The notes beneath the pieces were generated by a model. That model was not told where the DNA came from. It made no database searches and saw only the letters and a list, made by a program, of their open reading frames with translations. The translations under genes were made by a program, and so were the position numbers. A stretch of DNA of 64,000 nt, from positions 71,418,393-71,482,392 of the forward strand of contig CM077594.1 in the NCBI GenBank assembly GCA_039654915.1, given 5' to 3'. Position 1 is the first letter of the stretch. Every line of letters starts with the position of its first letter. Below, in pieces: positions 55,106 to 64,000 of this stretch. The stretch is from Aquilaria yunnanensis. Lineage: Eukaryota > Streptophyta > Magnoliopsida > Malvales > Thymelaeaceae.

Positions 55106-58100
55106 TTAAGCATAGAATTTTTTCAAGGCATCTGAATGCCAAGTATTTTTTAATTCTATGCCATCGGCATCGCCGAGTCTGTAAACGCCTTTTCGTACTT
55201 CGGCAAGAACCAGATAAGGTCCTTCCCAATTCGCACGAAGTACTCCGTGGGATGGCCTTCGGGGTGCAAAGTCAGCCTTTCGGAGAACAAGGTCTCCCTT
55301 CTTGATCCCTTTTGGCCTGGCTCGTAAATTTGTGGCCGCGGCCATTATTTGCTGAAAAGCTTTTCTTCTCAGCTCGGCTATTTCTCTGTGTTCGCTGACG
55401 AGGTCAAGCTTTGTTCTTAGGCCGAGGTCGTTTCGACTTTCATCGAACACTTGCACCCGTACTGATGGTCGTACTACCTCGATTGGAATGATGGCCTCTG
55501 TACCGAAGACTAGCGAAAAAGGCTTTTCCCCTGTGGCTCTTCGGGGTGTTGTTCGGTAGCTCCATAATACGCTTTGTAGTTCTGCTGGCAATTTCCCTTT
55601 TGCTTCCCCCAGTCTCTTTTTCAGACCATCTTTCATGGTCCTATTAGATACTTCTACCTGCCCATTGCTTTGGGGGTGAGCTACTAGGGCCAAGTGCATC
55701 TTTATTCCGAGGTCGCTGATAAATTCCCGGAATCCTTTGTCTATGAATTGGGACCCATTGTCGGCTACTAGCACCCTCGGTATGCCAAATCTACATACGA
55801 TGTTCTTCCACACGAACTTCTGCACTTCTTTTGCCGAGATAATCGCTAGTGGTTCTGCCTCAACCCATTTGGAGAAATAGTCTACTGCTACCACGCAGAA
55901 TTTCACACCTCCAGGTGCTGTAGGGAGCGGCCCAATGAGGTCTATGCCCTAGACTGCGAAGGGCCAGGGATAGTCAGCCGAAGTTACCATTTCCAAGGGT
56001 GTCCTCTAGATATTTGCGTGTCTCTGGCAACTACCGCATTTCCGGACGAACTGCCTTGCGTCCTTTCTTAGGGTAGGCCAGAAGTATCCTTGGCGAAGTA
56101 TTACTGCTGCAAGGGCGTCGGTTCCGATGTTCGAACCACAAATGCCTTCGTGGACTTCTTCGAGGATCATTTCAGTATCCTCCTCGTCCACACACCTTTG
56201 CAGCGGATTTGCATATCCCTGCCGATATAACTCTTCGCCGATTAGGAAGAATCGGCCTGAGCGTCTTCGCAACTTTACAGCGTCGCCGGGGTCTTCGGGG
56301 AGCACATTTTCTGCGAGATACCTTTTTATTGGGTCTTTCCAACCTTTTCCCGAGGTTACTATGCTCAGCACTGCGATGCTCGGATGGTCCAACACCTCGG
56401 TGTGTGTTTTTGATTTTGCCAAGCAATCTGCCTCGGTGTTATCTCTCCGGGGTATGTTCTCAATCCGTACGGCGTCAAACTCTTGGATGAGTTTTGCTAC
56501 CAGCTCGTGGTATTTTGCTAGGGTTGGGTCCTTTGCCCCATAGTCTCCTGCCGTCTGTCGGACCACTAGCTGGGAATCGCTGTGGGCCTTTAAGTTTCTT
56601 ACGCCGATTTTTCTTGCTAGGCACAATCCTACTATGAGGGCTTCATACTCAGCCACATTATTAGTGATGTTGAAGCTGAACTTGATGGCCTTCATTACCT
56701 CTAGGCCTCTGACAATTACCCCAGCTCCCTAGTGTTCGGATGTCGAGGCTCCGTCAACATGCAAGGTCCATTCTGGCTCGCCTTTGTCTAGGTTTGGGTG
56801 GCTATCCTCGGTGGTGGGTACTTCGGCAATGAAGTCTGCCAGTGCTTGAGCTTTTATGGCCTTCCGAGGTTCATAAGCAATGTCGTGCTCGCCAAGTTCT
56901 ATACACCACTTAAAGAGCCTTCCAGAATGATCAACTTTCCTCATGACATCCCGTAGTGGTAGACTACTTCGGACGATGATGGGGTGAGCCTGAAACTGTG
57001 GACGTAGTCTTCTCCCTGCTAGCACCAAGGCATATATAGCTTTTTACAACAAAGGATACTTGACTTCGGCGCCATGCAGGGATTTGCTCACGTAATAGAC
57101 CGGCCATTGCTCTGGCCCCTCTTCTTTTACAAGGATCGAACTCACAACTTTTTGTATGACGGCGAGGTATAGTACGAGAGGCTCTCCTTCGCGAGGTTGT
57201 CGCAGAGTAGGCAAGTTGGCAAAGTAGATTTTTAGTTCTTCCCAGGCCTTTTGGCAATCTTCATCCCAGGGATGGTCATCACCTCCGAGGTTGTCCTCCT
57301 TTTTTGCTGCCTTTGTGAGGACTTTGAAGAATGGCCGACACCGATGTCCGTATCTGGAAATAAACCTGCTGAGGGAGGTTATCCTTCCAGTGAGTCTCTG
57401 CACATCTTTTATTGTGGCGGGAGTTCAAAACTCGAGCAGAGCCTTAATTTTTTCTGGGTTGGCATCAATGCCTCTTTCGGATACCATGTACCCCAGGAAC
57501 TTTCCCGAGGTCACACCGAAGATGCATTTTTTGGGATTGAGATGGATCCCGAAGGCTCTGAGCTGGTGAAAAGTCTCCTTAAGATCCATGACGTGTTTGT
57601 CAGGCAGCTTGCTTTTGACTATCATGTCGTCGACATATACTTCCATGTTTCTCCCAATTTGGTCTTTAAAGACCTTGTTCATCAATCTTTGGTAGGTGGC
57701 TCCTGCATTTTTGAGCCCAAAGGGCATCCTGACGTAACAGTATGTTCCCCCCTCGGTGATGAAGGCGGTTTTTTCCTCATCTTTGGGGTCCATCCTTTTT
57801 TGATGGTAACCACTGAAGGCGTCTAGAAAGCTCAGGAGTCCGTATTCGGCAGTCGAGTCTACCAATTGGTCTATTGGTGGGAGGGGGTATGAGTCTTTTG
57901 GGCAAGCATCGTTCAAGTTTCTGAAGTCGATGCACATTCGGAGCTTACTGCTGCCTTCTTTTGTGGCAATGACCACGTTGCTTAACCACTCGGGGTACTT
58001 GACCTCCCTGATAACCTCAGCGTCTAGCAGGCGCTGGACTTCGGTTTTGATGAAGTTATTTTTATGGGCTGAGATGCCCCGTTTCTTTTGCCGGACAGGC

Positions 58101-60125
58101 TTTGCTTCCGGACTTACTTTGAGGCTATGCTGTATTACGCCATGGTTTACCCCTGGCATATCTTTCGGCGAGTAGGCAAAGAGATCTTTATTTTCCAGTA
58201 GAAAAGATACAAGTTTTTCCTGTCACCTTCGGCCAAGCTCTTCCCTATTCGGGTAGATTGACCTGGGACAAGTTCTACTGTTTCCATTTCCGCTTTCGCG
58301 AGATCTTCTTCCTTGCCTTTCTCTGGTGCCTTTGCCTCCATTGTTTGTGCGAAGTTGTTTGCTGGAGCTTTTCGTGCTTTGATGAACACCCTCATTACTT
58401 CGCCTTGATCTATGAAGATCTCTACATCTCCATTCTTGGTGGCGAAAGTGATAGTCAAGTACTTCACATCAGGGCGAATGTGCAGATTTCCCTGTGTCTG
58501 CCTTCTGAGGATGGCGTTGTAGGATGAGGGGACATCCATGACAATGAACCTTGCCATCGTGGAGGCGTATAATTTAGCAGTCCCGTCCACCGAAGTGCCT
58601 TTCATCATCAAGGGAAGATCGATCCATCCGAGGATAGGTAGTTCGGACGGTCCGACCTCGAAGGTAGGCGAGGTGACGGGCTTAAGCTCGCTGCTGGATA
58701 TGCCTAAGTTCGGCAGTAGGTGTGAAAACAGGATGTCAGCGTTCAATCCATCATCGAGCAGCACTCTTTTGACGTCCCAGTTTCCTATCCTTGCCATGAT
58801 CAGCAGCGGATCGTCATGGGGAAAGATGACGGTGGATCCGTCCTTTCGGGCCAGTTTCTTTGCCGGACTCTGATATCCCATGACTGCTATCTCTCTGACC
58901 TTCCTTCTTCTTTTCGAGGATGGTATCCCTGTTGTGATTGTCTGAATTACCACGGCCGGAGGTGGAGGACGCCTTTTGGGACTTTGGTTCCTCCGCCTGT
59001 CGGAGTCGTAATCCTCATCCTCGGCCTTTTCTTCCTCGTCTTTTCTTCCTTTCGGAGAAGGCATCCGCAGATATCGTCGAAGTTGGCCCAGTTTTATTAG
59101 CGACTCAATGTACTTCTTCAGTTGGAAGCTGCCTTTGGTGTCGCGGCCGTGGTCGCGACGAAACTGGCAGAACTTCTTTATGTTTTTCTTGTTGTCAGCG
59201 GTCATCGCCCTTGGTCGCCGAATCTGCGTCCCCTACCTTTCCATCGTCATCAAGATGTTTGTCCGTGTGGTGTTCAGGGGTGTGAAAATTGGGAGTTTCC
59301 TTCCCCTTAGTCTCCGACCTCGGCCTGTCTGTTCAGTCGGATGCTGAGTTTGCTGGCTGGAGCCTTCGATGCAGGTGTGATCGGACTTCGGCCCACGCAT
59401 TCTGAGCTCCTCGGCAGTCATGTGCTATTCTGAGCTCCTCGCCGAGGGTGTCCGGGGGGTCTTTAGAGAACTCATAAAATAGCTGTGAGTCCCTCCGAAG
59501 GCCCCGCATCATGGCGAGGATGCGTATTTCGGGCCTAAAGTCCGGGACCCTCAAAGCTTCCCTGTTGAACCTTTCGACATAGTCACGTATGGTCTCTCCG
59601 TTCCTTTGCTCTATGTCGAACATTTGGACAGGCATCTTCACCGTCGGCCGGCTTCCAATAAACTGCTGCGTGAAAGCCGTGGACAACTCCTGGAACTCAG
59701 TGATGGTTCCTGGAGCCAATGAATTGTACCACACAGTTGCTGGTCCCGTAAGGGTGACTTCGAAGCATTTGCACATGGTAGCGTAGTCAGCACCGTGCAT
59801 TATCATGCTGCATCTGTACTTGGTCAGATGGGCCTGTGGATCAGTGCGGCCATCATAAATCTCCAGCCGAGGTACTCTGAAGTCGCCTGGCATGGTTGCC
59901 TCAACTACGGCCTGGATGAATGGGGACTTATTTTCACAGAAGGTTCCCGACAGTCTAGCCCAGATGGGTTTGCGAGCTACCTGTTTTTCCACCCTGTCCA
60001 GCCTTGCTAGTATCCTCTGCATAAGAACCGTGGCGTTAGGCTCTTCTTCTAGGAAGGGAGATTGCCGCCGCATCTTCGGGGAGCGAGTTCGAGGTCGAAG
60101 GGTCAAGGACCTCGCCTCAGGCGAC
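55106..60125 (-). pseudogene. gag-pol: Element C gag-pol remnant, interrupted at its 5' end by element D
   Basis: Minus strand from gag (RSPKMRRQSPF near 60060) to the FYA stop at 55106. The frame is lost near 59440, where a local duplication of TCTGAGCTCCTCG replaces gag residues, and regained near 58225 by a 1-nt loss, so most of gag end and protease is in another frame. Further stops are a TAG near 59235, a CAG-to-TAG at 56729 (the same codon as in E at 40521), and breaks near 57050, 57420, 56000 and 55945. RT (YVDD near 57637), both RNase H domains and integrase are recognisable. Confidence 0.9.
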
Positions 60126-61002
60126 TGATAGCCAAACGCTATTGCCTCTATCTGGCCGAACTCCATGCCAGAATGATGGCCAGAAGAAGCTGGCGCTACC
60201 CAAGAAAAGGTGCGATCAGGCACCTCGGGAGATAGCCGAAGAGCTCCGAGCCCGGCACGCCAGGAAACCCCGAGGACATTACTCGCCCCCCCAAGGTTGT
60301 GAACAGATCGCCTTCGGAAAAGCGGCACCAGACAGCGAGCCAAACATGATATCCCCGAAGGCGGAACTCCCTGAAACTGGGAACCCCCGAACTGAGGGCT
60401 TGTTTCCCGAAAAGGCTTTGTCCGAACTAAAGGACGACCTCACCCAGGGACCTCGGGAGTACGGCAGGAGCATTTATGGAAGCATTTAAGGAAGCCTCTG
60501 ACACGTCCTTTCACAGACGTCATAAAGCCGCCTGAATAGGCGCTCTGACACACGGACGCCATCAGAATCACATCATGGCCCATCTCAGCACGTGGCTCAA
60601 GGCAACCTGCTACCAGCTATCTGTCCCCCATGCCTAGAAATTCAGGAACATCCGACCGAACACGTGTCGCGATCTAAACGGGCTAGGCACTCCTATAAAT
60701 ACCAGGAATTAATACTTGGCAGGAGGCTGGTTGGTTGGCAAAACACTGCTCCCACACTCTGAGAAAACTACCAGGTAAGACTCTTCAGCCCTTGGTGCTA
60801 TTTCCTCTGCCTTTTCTAAGCCACCACTGACTTGGGCGTCGGAGGCTCCCCCCCCGAAAAAACACTCCGGGGGCCTCCTAACCCTTTGTTTCTGAGCTTT
60901 CAGGCACTCTCCTTTGGGCTATCCATTCCATCAGACGTTCCTCCTCCCAGAAGTCTCTCCACCAGTCACCATGACTATAAACGATGAGGCCCCTGGCCAT
61001 CA
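60126..61002 (+). repeat. 5' LTR of element D (877 bp)
   Basis: TGATAGCC...GGCCATCA, closest to the LTR of B. CACGTG near 60662, a TATAAATACC box near 60694 and the leader hairpin near 60840-60878. Confidence 0.93.
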
Positions 61003-64000
61003 TTTGCCGCCGTCTGTGGGAACCCGCTCTGAGATCGCCGTCGTTGAGACTCGGCGTTCTAAGGACAAGGGACTCCCGAAGTCCCCGTCCGCGCCTGAGA
61101 TACAACCGGCTACTGAGCAAACACTCCCAGGGACTTCTGCGCCTGAGGAAGACCGCCCTCTGGTAATCACCATGAGCTTCTTGAGGGACTTTCAGCGTTC
61201 GGTCGTGTCTGAAATGACCCAGCAGATCGACCGAAGGTGGCCACAGCAAGCACAGGCCCAGAGACCCCCCTCACCGACACGCCCTCGGGAGGAAAGCCCC
61301 AAGTCTACACATCGCAGTTCGGGGAGTGGAGACCCTCGCGAAGAATCATCCACAGAAGATATAGCCCTCGGGAAACGGCCTGTGGGACAAAGTGGGTCCA
61401 AGCGACCGAGAGTTTCACAGCGAAGCAGTTCATCGCCTGAGGCGAGGTCCTTGTCCCCTCAGCGGCGAACTCGCCCCCCGAAGAGGTGCCGGTGATCTCC
61501 ATTCCCTGAAGAAGGCCCTAGCGCCACAGTGCTGATGGAGAGGATACTAGCACAGCTGGACAGAGTGGAGAAACAAGTGGCCAGAAAACCCGTTTGGGCC
61601 AGACTCTCGGGAACATGCTGCGAAGATGACTCGCCATTTATTCAGGCCGTTGTTGAGGCAGTCATGCCAGGTGACTTCAGAGTACCTCGGTTGGAGATTT
61701 ATGATGGCCGTACTGATCCACAGGCCCATCTGACGAAGTACAGACGCAGCATGATAATGCACGGTGCTGACGACGCTACCATGTGCAAGTGCTTCGAAGT
61801 CACCCTCATAGGGCCAGCCACGGCGTGGTACAATTCCTTGCCTTCAGGAACCATCACTGAGTTCCAGGAGTTGTCCACAGCCTTCACCCAGCAGTTCATT
61901 GGGAGCAGACCTACGGCGAAGATGACTGTGCAGATGTTTGACATAGAGCAGAGGAATGGAGAAATCATCCGAGACTATGTCGAAAGATTCAACAGGGAAG
62001 CTCTGAGCGTCCCAGACTTCAGGCCCGAAATCCGCATTCTTGCCATGACACGAGGCCTTCGCCGAGACTCACAGCTGTTCTACGAGTTCTCAAAGGACCC
62101 CCCGGAGACCCTCGGAGAATTTTACCGAAGAGCAGAACAGCACATGACCGCCGAGGAACTAAGAATGGCTGGGCCGAAGTCAGATCACCACCGCGCCGAG
62201 GAGTCCAGTCAACAAGCTCGGCATCCTACCGAACACGCAGGACGACCTCGGAGGATGCGAGGAAGAAAACCTCAAAGTTTCACACCATTGAGCACTTAAC
62301 GGACCAACATTCTCATTGCGCTGGAAAGGCAAGGGATGCAGATTCGGCGACCAAGGGCCATGACCACCGATAACAAAAAGAATGCCAAGAAGTTTTGCCA
62401 GTTTCATCGCGACCACGGTCATGACACCGAAGATTGCTTCCAGCTGAAGAAGTACATAGAGTCGCTGATAAAACAGGGCCAACTTCAGAAATACCTGAGG
62501 ATGCCATCCTCGAAAGGCAGAAAAATGGAGGAAGAAAGGGCCGAAGATGAAGACTATGACTCCGATAGGCGGAGAAATAGAAGTCCAAAAAAGTGCCCTC
62601 CACCTCCAGCAGGGGTTATCCAAACCATCACCACGGCGCTCCCATCCTCGGAAAGAAAGCAGAAAGCCAGAGAAATTGCAGTCATGGAGTATCAAAGTCC
62701 ATCAAAGAAGCTGGCTCGCAAAGATGGCTCCACCGTCATCTTCCCCCACGACGATCCGCTACTGATTATGGCGAGAGTAGGGAACTGGGATGTCAAAAGA
62801 GTGTTGCTTGATGATGGCTCAAATGCTGACGTCCTATTCTCGCACCTGCTACCGAGCTTGGGCATCTCCAGCAGCGAACTAAAGCCTGTCACCTCGCCCA
62901 CTTTTGGGGTTGGACCATCCGAACTCCCCGTCCTCGGATGGATCGACCTCCCGCTGATGATGAAAGGGACTTCGGTGAACGGAGCAGCTGAGTTGTACGC
63001 CTCCACAATGGCGAGATTCATCATCATGAACGTCCCGTCCTTGTACAACGTCATCCTTGGAAGGTAGACAATGGGGAATCTGTATATTCGCCCTAATGTG
63101 AAGTACTTGACTGTCACATTCGCCACCAAGGATGGAGATGCAGAGGTCTTCATAGACCAAGCCGAGGTAAGAAAGGTGTTTATAAAAGCACGAAAAGCTC
63201 CGGCAAGCAACCTCGCGCAAACGATGGAGGCAAGGGCACCAGAAAAAGGCAAAGAAGAAGATCTCGCCAAAACAGAAATGGAAGCAATAGAGCTTGTCCC
63301 AGGTCAATCTACCCGAATAGGGAAGAGCTTGGCCGAAGGTGACAAAGAAAAACTTGTATCCTTTCTGCTGGAAAATAAAGACCTGTTTGCCTACTCGCCA
63401 AAAGATATGCCGGGGGTAAACCCTGGCATAATACAGCACAGCCTCAAAGTAAGTCCGGAAGCAAGGCCTGTCCGGCAAAAGAAACAAAGCATCTCAGCCC
63501 ACAAAAGCAACTTTGTCAAAACCGAAGTCCAGCGTCTCCTAGATGCTGAAGTTATCAGGGAGGTCAAGTACCCCGAGTGATTAAGCAACGTGGTCATCGC
63601 CATAAAAGAAGGTAGCAGCAAACTCCGGATGTGCATCGACTTCAGAAATTTGGACGATGCTTGCCCGAAAGACTCATACCCTCTGCCGCCAATAGATCAA
63701 CTGGTAGATTCAACCGCTGAATATGGGCTCCTAAGTTTCCTAGACACCTTCAGTGGCTACCATCAGATAAGGATGGACCCCGAAGATGAAGAGAAGACTG
63801 TCTTCATCACCGAGGGAGGAACATACTGCTATATCAGGATGCCATTCGGGCTCAAAAATGCAGGAGCCACCTACCAGAGGCTGATGAACAAGGTCTTCAA
63901 AGACCGAATGGGGAGAAACATAGAGGTGTATGTTGATGATATGATAGTCAAGAGCAAGCTGCCTGGCTACCACGTTGCAGATTTAGAGGAAACCTTCCAA
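60971..64000 (+). pseudogene. gag-pol: Element D gag-pol (gag to RT), one frame with four stops, truncated by window end
   Basis: ATG at 60971 lies in the LTR; the frame is unbroken by indels to the window end. Stops are TGA 61493-61495, TAA 62297-62299, TAG 63065-63067 and TGA 63578-63580. The gag core is at about 61690-62160, the variant zinc knuckle near 62398, and the protease region reads GNWDVKRVLLDDGS near 62790, with TGG where A has TAG. RT shows DFRNL, FSGYHQIRMDP and YVDD near 63940. The sequence ends inside RT. Confidence 0.92.
61004..61022 (+). other. Primer binding site of D
   Basis: TTGCCGCCGTCTGTGGGAAC: one G-to-C change relative to A and E in the first bases. Confidence 0.7.

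Larger units (their letters stand above)
50812..60125 (-). mobile_element. Element C: Tat-like element, 3' LTR to gag; 5' end displaced by element D
   Basis: The 3' LTR is at 50812-51657, then the purine tract, the antisense gene on plus, the hairpin array, and pol and gag on minus up to 60125, where element D begins inside gag. The remainder and the 5' LTR must lie beyond D, outside the window. The left target duplication candidate is GAAGA. Confidence 0.92.
60126..64000 (+). mobile_element. Element D: Tat-like element, 5' part only (continues past window)
   Basis: The LTR starts TGATAGCC at 60126 directly within the gag of C. Followed by primer binding site, gag and pol up to RT. The left target duplication candidate is GCGAC (60121-60125); its partner is outside the window. 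Confidence 0.92.

Overview
The window is plant nuclear heterochromatin made almost entirely of nested LTR retrotransposons. I found no host gene, tRNA, rRNA or bacterial feature. The evidence is TG...CA long terminal repeats (LTRs) with 5-bp target duplications, Ty3/gypsy polyproteins with two consecutive RNase H domains (the mark of the plant Tat lineage), an antisense accessory gene with plant-type introns, and heavy C-to-T decay at CG and CHG sites. A large-genome flowering plant is likely; the species cannot be named from the sequence.

Layout. Names are mine. Element B (1-5975, +, 5' end outside) is a Tat-like element with pol end, antisense gene and 3' LTR. It sits in element F (5976-33697, -), an old relative that is the backbone of the left half. 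F is also hit by a solo Tat LTR (6936-7802), a solo LTR of family G (7876-9291), a 2,954-bp ORF-less LTR-like element I (16076-19029), and a second family-G solo LTR (19366-31948). That solo LTR is itself split by the young full-length element A (19533-30693). F lies in AT-rich, gene-free DNA J (33698-34171 and 45231 to about 46604), which also carries full-length element E (34172-45230, -). J abuts a decayed chromovirus-type element H (about 46605-50811) that contains solo LTR K (46846-47892), a third family-G solo LTR (48203-49613), and element C (50812-60125, -). Element D (60126 to window end, +) is inserted in C's gag. Nine insertions have both 5-bp target duplications visible in the window, and several rejoin an interrupted reading frame exactly.

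How the genes work together. Each Tat-like element has one sense gag-protease-RT-RNaseH-aRNaseH-integrase frame. In A and E it spans exactly 5,499 nt from an ATG inside the LTR, reading through the primer binding site. A convergent antisense gene of four exons follows (708 to 730 residues), with conserved intron phases and its own TATA and G-box promoter next to the 3' LTR. The two genes meet tail to tail at an array of hairpin-forming repeats. A is the best preserved: its LTRs differ at about three positions, its antisense frame has no stop, and its gag-pol has a single TGG-to-TAG stop just before the protease motif.
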